From: CAZQKE01 sp964593865
Lineage (GTDB): Bacteria; Chloroflexota; Anaerolineae; JAAYZQ01
Direction: 5' to 3'
Assembly: GCA_964593865.1 (NCBI GenBank)
Contig: CAZQKE010000067.1
Span: forward strand, 1 to 47,014
Length of the DNA: 47,014 nt
Shown here: positions 24,947 through 32,430 of the stretch, in pieces
Position numbering within the stretch: the stretch's first letter is position 1
Layout of the letters: every line of letters starts with the position of its first letter
Position numbers and translations under genes: made by a program
The notes under the pieces: model-generated
What the model saw: the letters and a program-made list of their open reading frames with translations, nothing else
The model's database searches: none
Told to the model about the DNA's origin: nothing

Positions 24947-25008
24947 GAACCGCAAAGGCACGAAGGAAAAGTAAAAAAGGCTTCGCGCCCGTGGCGGCTT
25001 CGCGGTTC
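24947..25008. repeat. CGCAAAG hairpin repeat, single short copy
   Basis: GAACCGCAAAGGCACGAAGG to GTGGCGGCTTCGCGGTTC, with an A-rich centre. It sits between divergent genes, 55 bases before the DUF2723 start. Confidence 0.75.
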
Positions 25009-25062
25009 AGATCCTTGAGGCGTGAAGGAGATTCGCAACGCAGGATTTGGGGGGGACCGACG

Positions 25063-27045
25063 ATGAAAAGAGCCTGGCCCGATGTGGTGATCGCATTGTT
25101 GATTTTCATCCTTTGCCTGGCCGTCTATGATGCTACGCTGACGCCCAGCCTATCCTACAAAAGCCCCGATGGGAACGAGCTGGCGACGGTGTGCTACACC
25201 CTGGGGCTGGCCCACTCAACCGGCTACCCCCTCTACACCTGGCTGGGCAAACTGTTCACCTTTCTGCCCATCGGCGACGTGGCCCACCGGGTCAACCTGA
25301 TGTCGGCGGTGTTGGGAGCGGCGGGGGTGGCCCTGCTGTACCTGATCCTGCGCCTGCTCACCGGCAACCACACCCCCGCCGCTTCGCGGTTGGCGGCGGC
25401 CTTTGGCGCGTTGCTCTTTGCCTTCTCCCTCACCTTCTGGTCCCAAACCGGCATCGCCGAGGTGTACGCCCCCAACCTGTTCATGGTCGCCCTGACGGTG
25501 CTGTTGCTGCTCCAATGGGCGCGGAGCCGCCACTTCCTCTGGTTCTGGGCCTTTGCTCTGGTCTACGGCCTCAGCCTGGGAACCCACATGTCCAACCTGG
25601 GGTTTGCTCCGGCCTTTGCCCTCTTTGTCCTGCTGGTGGAATGGCGCATCCTGCTCCGCCCCTGGGTCTGGCTGGGGGCCGCCCTGCTCTTTTTCCTGGG
25701 GGTGCTGCAATTTTTGTGGCTGCCCTACACGGCGACGACGCTGAACGATGTCAACATGCTGCGTCACGCGCCCACCACCCTGGCAGGCATCTACAATTAT
25801 ACCCTGGGCGCATTCCCCGAATTCAAATTCGCCTTTCCCCTAAAAGCCATCCCGGAGCGGATCGTGCTCTATCTCTACCTGCTGGCCCAGAATTTCGGCG
25901 TAGTGGGCATCCTGGCCGGGCTGGGAGGGATGGCCGCCCTGCTGTGGCAGCGGCCCAAACATTTCTTCCTGCTGATGGGCATGTACCTGGTCAACGTCTG
26001 GTTCTTTGTCCAATACCGGGCCTTTGACGTAGACGTGTTTTTCATCCCCTCCCATTTCGTGTACGCCATCTGGATCGGGTTTGGGCTGTCTGCCCTGTTG
26101 AGCGGGCCGGCCGCCCTGCTCCACCAGGCGGAGGGCCGGCGGCGGGCAGCCTGGGCCGGGCTGGGGGGCCTGACCGCCCTGATCCTGGCCCTGGTGCTGG
26201 TCGGTCAGGTGCAGGCCAATTGGGAAGCCAACGACTATTCGGACGATACGGCCATCAACGATTTCTACGAAAACGTCTATGAGCTGCTGCCGCCCAACAG
26301 CGCGCTGCTGGGCCGGGGCGGAGTATTCGGCTACGACATGTTCTACTTTCGCCTGGTCTACGACTACCGGCCCGACGTGGCGATCCCCATGATCGACGGC
26401 CCCCACCCGGAGCCGGAGGAACTGGCCGGGCGGCCCCTCTACACCACTCTGCCGTTGCAACCGGGACGCGGAGGAGGCAGCCCCTGGTCGCCTCCGTCGG
26501 AGTTGGTAGCAAACGACGCCTGGTACGTGCCGGTCCTCTTGGGCCAGAGCGGGACGGCGACGGGGATGATGACCCGACAACGGCCCCTGGTGCTTTATGC
26601 CGTACAGGAGGAACCGCCCGACCTGGTGGTAGGCTCCGCCGCACCGGAACACCCCCTGGGGCAGCAGCTGGGGAGCCTGGAGTTGGTGGGCTACGACCTG
26701 GACGACAGCCTGGCCGTGCCCGGCGGTCGCCTGCACCTGACCCTCTACTGGCGGGGGAAACTGCCACACCGCTTGCTCATCGCCACCGCCCTGGGCGAAA
26801 CGCCCCTGGAAAGCCACCAACCGGGCCTGGGCAATTTGGCGCGTTATGTCAAGGAAATGCAGCCACCCCGCGACGGCATCCTCGTCGAGGATTACTGGGT
26901 GGTTCTACCCTCCACCCTGGAGCCGGGCGAGTACCCCCTGACGGTGCGCCTACAATCTTCGCTGCCCACGGGGGCGGAGGAACCATCCGCCGGGGAAAGC
27001 ATCACCCTGACATACGTCACCATCGTTCCAAAGGAGACGCTATGA
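25063..27045 (+). CDS. DUF2723 / TMEM260-type membrane glycosyltransferase
   Basis: 660 residues with about eleven hydrophobic segments. The first loop carries SPDGNELATVCYTLGLAHSTGYPLYTWLG, the diagnostic region of the DUF2723 (protein O-mannosyltransferase-like) family; the usual DSGE reads D36-G-N-E39 here. FSLTFWSQTGIAEVYAPN and the GLSLGTHMSN segment also match. A soluble C-terminal half (about 390-660) contains FGYDMFYFRLVYDYRPDV and a beta-sandwich-like end with GGRLHLTLYWRG. Probably adds a lipid-linked sugar to exported proteins or glycans. The ATG at 25063 follows GGGGGGA. It overlaps the next gene by four bases (ATGA). Confidence 0.87.
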   Translation: MKRAWPDVVIALLIFILCLAVYDATLTPSLSYKSPDGNELATVCYTLGLAHSTGYPLYTWLGKLFTFLPIGDVAHRVNLMSAVLGAAGVALLYLILRLLTGNHTPAASRLAAAFGALLFAFSLTFWSQTGIAEVYAPNLFMVALTVLLLLQWARSRHFLWFWAFALVYGLSLGTHMSNLGFAPAFALFVLLVEWRILLRPWVWLGAALLFFLGVLQFLWLPYTATTLNDVNMLRHAPTTLAGIYNYTLGAFPEFKFAFPLKAIPERIVLYLYLLAQNFGVVGILAGLGGMAALLWQRPKHFFLLMGMYLVNVWFFVQYRAFDVDVFFIPSHFVYAIWIGFGLSALLSGPAALLHQAEGRRRAAWAGLGGLTALILALVLVGQVQANWEANDYSDDTAINDFYENVYELLPPNSALLGRGGVFGYDMFYFRLVYDYRPDVAIPMIDGPHPEPEELAGRPLYTTLPLQPGRGGGSPWSPPSELVANDAWYVPVLLGQSGTATGMMTRQRPLVLYAVQEEPPDLVVGSAAPEHPLGQQLGSLELVGYDLDDSLAVPGGRLHLTLYWRGKLPHRLLIATALGETPLESHQPGLGNLARYVKEMQPPRDGILVEDYWVVLPSTLEPGEYPLTVRLQSSLPTGAEEPSAGESITLTYVTIVPKETL

Positions 27046-27533
27046 GCCGAGAACGCACGTTGTTGATCGCAGCAGGGGCAACCCTCATCGCCCTGATCAT
27101 CGCCATTGCCGGTTTCAGCCTGGGGGTGTACGTCGGCGTCCACGGCTGGACGGCGGGGCCGCCGTCGGTGGCCGGTCCCGGCGGGCGGCAGCCCAGACAA
27201 CCGGCCCCGCCGCCCGACCAGGACCGGGGGGCCAAGCCGCCGCAGGACGGCGGGCAGCCCGGCCCCCGGCCCCAACTGGTCGGACGGGTGCGGAGCATCA
27301 GCGGCGATTCCATCACCCTGGACACCCCCCAGGGGCCGCGCCTCTTCCGCCTGAGCGCGGAGGTGCAGGTCTTTCGCGCCGCCGAAGGCCGGGAGCAGCC
27401 CGCCTCCCTGTCCGACATCGTCCCCGGCGAGCACTTGGCCGTTTTCGGTTACTTGGAAGGAGACGGAACCAGGCAATTGATCGCCGAGCGGTTGGTGCTC
27501 CTGCCGCCACCGCCGGATACGCCCAAACGATAG
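27042..27533 (+). CDS. Small membrane-anchored protein with DUF5666-like beta domain
   Basis: 163 residues: one membrane segment (about 7-32), a Pro/Gln/Gly-rich linker (about 40-75), then a beta-rich domain with GRVRSISGDSITLDTPQG and LSDIVPGEHLAVFG, the pattern of DUF5666/OB-like domains. Function unknown. It overlaps the DUF2723 gene, so it is likely translated with it. Confidence 0.75.
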   Translation: MSRERTLLIAAGATLIALIIAIAGFSLGVYVGVHGWTAGPPSVAGPGGRQPRQPAPPPDQDRGAKPPQDGGQPGPRPQLVGRVRSISGDSITLDTPQGPRLFRLSAEVQVFRAAEGREQPASLSDIVPGEHLAVFGYLEGDGTRQLIAERLVLLPPPPDTPKR

Positions 27534-27600
27534 CTGCGTAACGAGTGAGCGGCTCAAACGCAAAGGCCGCGTGCACCGAAGAACGGGCACGAAGCCGGGC

Positions 27601-27629
27601 TTGTGCAACCGAAAGCGGTGTGGTATAAT
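27601..27629 (+). promoter_or_regulatory. Promoter of the 7TM-type histidine kinase, near-leaderless
   Basis: TTGTGC (27601-27606), 17-base spacer, TATAAT (27624-27629) preceded by TGG (extended -10). The expected transcript start (about 27636) is only about three bases before the ATG at 27639. Confidence 0.8.
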
Positions 27630-27638
27630 CCCCGCGCT

Positions 27639-29921
27639 ATGTGGTGGAGAGGGGAAACGCTCGGCGTCTACATCGGCCTGGGAATAGGGCATCTCATTTT
27701 GCTGATCCTGGCCGTCCGGAGCCGCAACGGACACAATCGGGTCCGGCGGTGGCTGGAGGTCAACCTGGCCCTGTCGTTGGTCTGGGTCGTTTCCCTGGCA
27801 TCGCTAGAACTGCTGACCACCGGCAATTGGTGGGCTTGGGCCTGGCACCGGACGGTCCACATCGGCCTGACCATCCTGGCCTTGACCACGGCCGAATTCA
27901 GCGATGCCTTTGCCGAACTGCCTCCTTTGCGTCTGTTTCGCGTCGGGCTGGTGGGCCTCTTGGCGCTGATCGCCGTCGCGTTGGACACCTTGCCCGCCTA
28001 CTTGCCTGCTGCCGGGCAAACGATCCCCTATTTGGGCCGGAGCTACACGACCCTGGCAACGCTGTTTTGGGCAACAGCCTGGCTCACTTCCACCCTGACC
28101 GCCTGGTGGACGGCCCTCCTCGCCCTGAGACAGGCCATCGGCGCCAAGCACCGCAACCGTATCCGCTACTTGACAACGGCACTGGCAGCCTTTGCCGTCG
28201 GCGATCTACTGCTCTGGATCGGCGGTGTGCCCGACAGATATGTGGGCTTGGCCGCCCGCCTGTTCGGAGCCGCCGTCCTCTGTGTAGCCGCCTTGCGCCA
28301 CAATCTGCCCGACTTGCGTCGCTCCGCCCAAGTGGTGCTTCGGGCAGTGCTGCTCATTATCTTGACCGCTTTGCTCTACCTGGTCATCTTGCTTCCCTTT
28401 GGTCTCTTCTCCGGGCTGCTGCCGTGGGGAACGGAAACGGCATTTGCCCTGCCCCCCCTCTTCCTGGCTTTGATGGTCGCAGCGGCGGTGGAAACGGCGA
28501 TCAACACCCGTTTGCGCCACTTTCTCGACCGGCGGATCATGGGGCAAGACTATGACGTGCAGAAAGCTCTGCGCCGCTACAGCGAGCAGGTCGGCTTGAT
28601 CCTTGACCTGGACCGCCTGGCCGATACCACCCTCAATTGGCTGACAACCACGATGCACGCTCGGCACGCGTCCTTCATCCTGTTGACCCCCCAGGATGAC
28701 GACCGCATTGAGCTAAAAGTGCTGCGCACTACGGCCGATTCCTACCCTCCACCCGTCGTTTGGAGCATGGACAATCGCTTCATCCTGCACTTTTACAAGG
28801 TGGGCAGGCCCCTAAGCCAATATGACCTGGACATGCTGACCTGGTTCGAGACCCTTTCAGATTCCGAACGAGGGTGGCTACGGAGCTTGATCGCAGAACT
28901 GTATATCCCGGTTCAAGTCGCCGACTGGCCTGCCGCCTTGCTGGCCCTGGGGCCCAAAGTGGGAGGGCAACCTTATGACGAAGAGGATATTGAGACCCTG
29001 ATGCTCTTGGCCGGGCAGACGGCCACCGCCCTGGAAAACGCCCGTCTGATGGGCGATTTGCGCACCGTACAAGTCGATCTCCAAAGGCTCAACGAGGAGT
29101 TGGCCGAGACGAACCGCCAACTGGCCCGCTTGGATCAGACCAAGACCGATTTTATCACCATTGCCTCTCACGAACTGCGCACCCCTTTGACCCAAATCTA
29201 CGGCTACTCCGACTTTTTGGCCCGTATGGGGGCCGAAGGCTTGGACAACGCACAGATCATCCAAGAATTCATTGAAGGGATCTCCAGAGGAGCGGCCCGC
29301 CTCAAAGACGTGGTGGACGCCATGGTGGACGTCTCTCTCATTGAAACGGGTGCACTGAAAATACAAACCGCCCTGATCCCGGTGCGGATCGTGGTGGAGA
29401 ATGCCATCGAGACGGTGCGCCGGGCTGCCGAAGAGCGCAGCCTCCAGATCACCACCCGCGATCTGGGGGACCTGCCCTACATCCAAGCCGATGGCGCACG
29501 GCTGGAGCAGGTCTTTGTCAGCCTATTGAGCAATGCCGTCAAATTCACCCCCGATAACGGCAAGATTGAAATTTCGGGCCGGTTGACCAGTCAAGCATCA
29601 AAAGCGTATGTGGAGATTCTGGTAAGCGACACGGGCATCGGCATCGATCCAGACCAGCAAGACCTAATCTTTGAAAAGTTCTACCGAGCCGAGAACCCCA
29701 TGCTGCACAGCACCGATTCGACCCGTTTCAAAGGCGCAGGGCCGGGCTTGGGGCTGGCCATCGCCAAGGGCATCGTCGAAGCCCACGAAGGCCGTATCTG
29801 GGTGGAAAGTCCGGGCCGTGACGAAGAAACATGCCCCGGCAGCACTTTTCACGTCCTCCTGCCCCTGACCGGCCCCGAAGGGGAAAAAGTTAACGAGACC
29901 TCGGCCCACCGCGAAGGATGA
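27639..29921 (+). CDS. Sensor histidine kinase, 7TM-type input, GAF and HisKA/HATPase
   Basis: 760 residues. About eight hydrophobic segments (1-270) form a 7TM-histidine-kinase-like input region. A GAF-like domain (about 300-470) ends with DEEDIETLMLLAGQTATALENARLM. A coiled coil (RTVQVDLQRLNEELAETNRQ) leads to HisKA with H511 in SHELRTPL. The HATPase has N-box LLSNAVKF, G1 DTGIGIDP and G2 GPGLGLAIAKGI. There is no receiver domain and no neighbouring response regulator, so it is an orphan kinase. The ATG at 27639 is used because the promoter leaves almost no leader; an upstream in-frame start at 27603 would lie within the promoter. Confidence 0.9.
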   Translation: MWWRGETLGVYIGLGIGHLILLILAVRSRNGHNRVRRWLEVNLALSLVWVVSLASLELLTTGNWWAWAWHRTVHIGLTILALTTAEFSDAFAELPPLRLFRVGLVGLLALIAVALDTLPAYLPAAGQTIPYLGRSYTTLATLFWATAWLTSTLTAWWTALLALRQAIGAKHRNRIRYLTTALAAFAVGDLLLWIGGVPDRYVGLAARLFGAAVLCVAALRHNLPDLRRSAQVVLRAVLLIILTALLYLVILLPFGLFSGLLPWGTETAFALPPLFLALMVAAAVETAINTRLRHFLDRRIMGQDYDVQKALRRYSEQVGLILDLDRLADTTLNWLTTTMHARHASFILLTPQDDDRIELKVLRTTADSYPPPVVWSMDNRFILHFYKVGRPLSQYDLDMLTWFETLSDSERGWLRSLIAELYIPVQVADWPAALLALGPKVGGQPYDEEDIETLMLLAGQTATALENARLMGDLRTVQVDLQRLNEELAETNRQLARLDQTKTDFITIASHELRTPLTQIYGYSDFLARMGAEGLDNAQIIQEFIEGISRGAARLKDVVDAMVDVSLIETGALKIQTALIPVRIVVENAIETVRRAAEERSLQITTRDLGDLPYIQADGARLEQVFVSLLSNAVKFTPDNGKIEISGRLTSQASKAYVEILVSDTGIGIDPDQQDLIFEKFYRAENPMLHSTDSTRFKGAGPGLGLAIAKGIVEAHEGRIWVESPGRDEETCPGSTFHVLLPLTGPEGEKVNETSAHREG

Positions 29922-29959
29922 AAAGGGCAGTGGCGACTCAAGTCGCTCCTTTCGGGCCT

Positions 29960-30490
29960 GCGGCCGGGCGTATTCGTGTATTCGCGTCCGCTTCGTGGAC
30001 GGCCCGCTTTGGCGGTTCCGGAGATTTGAACCGCAAAGGCGCAAAGGCCGCAAAGGAAAGAAGAAAAAGTAAGAAAACCTTCGCGCCCTTGGCGTCTTGG
30101 CGGTTCCAACCACGATTTTCTTGCGCCACCGGGCCGGGCGTATTTCGTGCATTTGCGTATTCGCGTCCGCTTCGTGGACGGCCCGCTTTGGCGGTTCCGG
30201 AGATTTGAACCGCAAAGGCGCAAAGGCCGCAAAGGAAAGAAGGAAAAGTAAGAAAACCTTCGCGCCCTTGGCGTCTTGGCGGTTCCAACCACGATTTTCT
30301 CTGCGCAAGTTGGAAACTTGCGCCACCGGACCGGGCGTATTCGTGCATTTGCGTATTCGCGTCCGCTTCGTGGGCGGCCCGCTTTGGCGGTTCCGGAGAT
30401 TTGAACCGCAAAGGCGCAAAGGCCGCAAAGGAAAGAAGCAAGAAAACCTTCGCGCCCTTGGCGTCTTGGCGGTTCCAAGATTCGAACCGC
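29960..30490. repeat. Array of three long-unit CGCAAAG hairpin repeats
   Basis: Cores at 30028-30106, 30207-30285 and 30403-30475, spaced 179 and 196 bases. Between cores lie shared blocks: CCAACCACGATTTTCT, then CGTATTCGTG-type and CGTCCGCTTCGTGGACGGCC-type sequence, then GCTTTGGCGGTTCCGGAGATT. Copy 3 differs by a small insertion (GCAAGTTGGAAACTTGC, itself palindromic, at about 30303-30320) and a shortened core. It fills most of the 607-base gap between the kinase and the truncated regulator. It is not a CRISPR array: units are longer and spacers are themselves repeated. Confidence 0.88.
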
Positions 30491-30528
30491 AAAAGCAAAG
30501 AGAAGTTGGGAGTTTATTTTCGAGGAAG

Positions 30529-31530
30529 ATGGTGGCCAGACGCTTCCCAGACCTGGCGGTATGTCAAGGAGCAACCCCGGATGACCTGGACCCGGTTCAG
30601 GTCAAGCGTTACCGCGAAGAATTGGAGCAACGTCGCCCCGGTTCTCCATTGCTCCACCAACCGGATCAAGAGCTGCTCCAACAAGTTGGCGCGCTGGTCA
30701 AATGGCGGGGCCGATTGCGCCCCACCCTGACCGGCATCCTCTTTTTCGGGCGGAACCCGCAACATTTCTATCCTTCCCTGACCATTACCTTCCTCCACTT
30801 TGCCGGGACGACGACGGCCCAGAGCAACCCCCAAGCTCCCCTCTACCTGGATAACCGCGAGTTCCACGGCCCCCTGCCCCAAGTGCTGGAAGCAGCACGG
30901 GCAACCATTTTTGAAAAGATCAGCAAGCGGGCCGTGGTAGAAGGCTTTGTCCGACGCGATGTCCCCGAATACCCCGAATTTGCATACCGCGAGGCCATCG
31001 TCAACGCCGTGGCCCACCGCGACTACACCCTGGAGGGGAGTTTCATCCAGGTACGCCTCTTCGCCGACCGGCTAGAAGTCCAGAGTCCGGGAGGGTTAGG
31101 AGGTCACCTGACGGTAGACAACCTGGTATATGAACAATACACCCGCAACCCCCACATCGTCCGCCTGCTGGAGGACTTTGGCTACGTTGAACGCAGAGGA
31201 TTGGGCGTAGATCAAATGATCCATGCCATGACGGCTGCCGGGCTGCCCCCGCCCGTCTTTGAGGATCGCGGCTCCTCCTTTTGGGTCACACTGCGGAGCA
31301 CCCCACCGGGGCCACCCTTGCCCGATCTTTCCCGCTTGAACCTAAACGAGCGACAGCGACAAGCCGTTGCCTATTTGCACAGGCAGGGTCGCATCACCAA
31401 CCGCGAATACCAGAAACAGTTCGGTGTATCAGAACGAACCGCCCTGTACGACCTGCAGAAATTGGTAGAAGCCGGATTGGCCTTGCCGGTGAGCAGCGGT
31501 CGGGGACGCTACTACATCCCCCGCGATTAG
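30529..31530 (+). CDS. AlbA/RecG-like ATP-binding regulator, N-terminally truncated
   Basis: 333 residues. It matches the latter part of the ATP-dependent DNA helicase RecG-like / AlbA_2-HATPase_c_4 transcriptional regulator family: LTGILFFGRNPQHFYP, then YPEFAYREAIVNAVAHRDY (the HATPase_c_4 core), NPHIVRLLEDFGYVERRGLGVDQM, and a C-terminal winged helix (ITNREYQKQFGVSERTALYDLQKL). The N-terminal AlbA_2 domain (usually about 150 residues) is missing, and the three-unit repeat array lies immediately upstream. The reading frame continues open into the repeats, but that extension is repeat translation. The ATG at 30529 has GAGGAAG very close by. It may be a remnant or a shortened functional regulator. 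Confidence 0.65.
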   Translation: MVARRFPDLAVCQGATPDDLDPVQVKRYREELEQRRPGSPLLHQPDQELLQQVGALVKWRGRLRPTLTGILFFGRNPQHFYPSLTITFLHFAGTTTAQSNPQAPLYLDNREFHGPLPQVLEAARATIFEKISKRAVVEGFVRRDVPEYPEFAYREAIVNAVAHRDYTLEGSFIQVRLFADRLEVQSPGGLGGHLTVDNLVYEQYTRNPHIVRLLEDFGYVERRGLGVDQMIHAMTAAGLPPPVFEDRGSSFWVTLRSTPPGPPLPDLSRLNLNERQRQAVAYLHRQGRITNREYQKQFGVSERTALYDLQKLVEAGLALPVSSGRGRYYIPRD

Positions 31531-31557
31531 AACATTTGTTCTACATTTCTGCTTTTT

Positions 31558-31598
31558 TGCGGGTTTAGTTGCGGGTTTTTGCGGGTTTTTTGCGGGAT
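31558..31598. repeat. Short tandem GCGGGTTT repeat
   Basis: Four copies of a TGCGGGTTTTT-like unit in the 116-base gap between converging genes. Just before it, GAACATTTGTTC (31530-31541) forms a perfect GAAC-N4-GTTC palindrome. No gene seen; possibly a slippage-prone terminator region. Confidence 0.6.
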
Positions 31599-31646
31599 TG
31601 CGCCCCTTGTCACGCCGTTCCCACCGTCGGCAAGCCCGCTGCAACC

Positions 31647-32165
31647 TCATAGCCTCTGGTCGCACCGCCGCCGATAGCCACAGCCCCGGCAGCGGTTCGG
31701 CTCACTATGGTTGCGATCCACCCGGCGGGCACGCAAATCACGGCGGATGCGCTCCAGCGTAGACAGCAGTTCCCGACGCAGGGCCGGCGTGTACTCTACC
31801 TCAAAAGCGCGGTCGCGGTACTTGAGGATGCCATACGGGGGTGGACGACCTTCCTGCTCTTCCACCAACAAACAATAGGCGGCCAGTTGCAGCAGATGAC
31901 TCCGATAAGGCCGCATCGGAGCTGCCGCAGATTTGACCTCAACCGGAATCGGTCCCTTGTCGGTGTGCACCAGGTAGTCGGGCTTGCCGGTCAACCGGTA
32001 TCTGGGGGAAAAGAGGGGCCGCCCGCAGCGGCTCCAAGCCCCCGTATCTGCATAGATCACACGGCCCGGCGGCAGGCCCGTCTCCCGCCGGACCCCTTGG
32101 GAACGCAGCAGCAGCCATAGCCCCAGGCCACCCAGTGCCAGGGCAAGCAGCAGCAACCACCCCAC
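31647..32165 (-). CDS. C-terminal half of a split, membrane-anchored Cas4/RecB-like nuclease
   Basis: 172 residues. One membrane segment at about 3-20 followed by RSQGVRR, so by the positive-inside rule the rest is cytoplasmic. Nuclease motifs: G-K-P-D63-Y, V-E76-V-K78, then Q93-L-A-A-Y97, and three cysteines C159-x2-C162-x5-C168 of the Fe-S cluster. This is the catalytic part of a Cas4/Dna2-type PD-(D/E)XK nuclease. The missing upstream histidine and first cysteine are supplied by the adjacent gene. The start GTG at 32165 follows GGGAGGG, which overlaps the stop of the previous gene four bases away; coupling is likely. No cas genes or CRISPR are nearby, so CRISPR adaptation is unlikely. Confidence 0.85.
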   Translation of the reverse strand: MGWLLLLALALGGLGLWLLLRSQGVRRETGLPPGRVIYADTGAWSRCGRPLFSPRYRLTGKPDYLVHTDKGPIPVEVKSAAAPMRPYRSHLLQLAAYCLLVEEQEGRPPPYGILKYRDRAFEVEYTPALRRELLSTLERIRRDLRARRVDRNHSEPNRCRGCGYRRRCDQRL

Positions 32166-32169
32166 GCCT

Positions 32170-32430
32170 TTACCCTCCCAAGCCCAGCAGCAGCCAGATC
32201 ACAAAAAACGCCCCGCCCAGGATCAAGAGCACTACGGCCAGCCACCGCAGGAAGTAGGATCGGGTCACCATCCGGCCATGCCGACGATGCCGGGCTGCCC
32301 CCTGCCGCATCGTCGCCAAGTTTTCCGAGCGGTAGCCTTTGACACGGGCATACCACCAGGCGCGGGCACAAAAAACGTACTGACCGATCTCTCCGGCCCG
32401 GATGATGGGTTCCTCAGAGCGACTACTCAT
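32170..32430 (-). CDS. N-terminal half of the split Cas4-like nuclease, membrane-anchored
   Basis: 86 residues. IRAGEIGQYVFCARAWW matches the N-terminus of Cas4-family nucleases with the first Fe-S cysteine C21, and MRQGAARH supplies the G-x3-H motif histidine (H48). A membrane segment (about 63-84, LAVVLLILGGAFFVIWLLLGL) closes the protein, after a basic stretch, so its soluble part faces the cytoplasm. With the C-terminal half this would make a membrane hairpin and a complete active site. The ATG at 32430 overlaps the translin stop by eight bases; a TTG at 32457 is possible but would run further into that gene. Confidence 0.8.
   Translation of the reverse strand: MSSRSEEPIIRAGEIGQYVFCARAWWYARVKGYRSENLATMRQGAARHRRHGRMVTRSYFLRWLAVVLLILGGAFFVIWLLLGLGG

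Noticed and set aside
29960..30490. CRISPR array
   Set aside because: Units are 155-196 bases with long internal hairpins, and the sequence between cores is itself repeated rather than unique; no cas1/cas2 in the window.
30097..30528. In-frame N-terminal extension of the AlbA/RecG-like regulator
   Set aside because: The extension reads through repeat units and contains the same peptides as other repeat copies; the protein-like sequence starts at about 30529.
31647..32430. CRISPR-associated Cas4 by name
   Set aside because: Nuclease family is Cas4-like, but there is no CRISPR array or other cas gene and both halves have membrane helices, so the CRISPR name would mislead.
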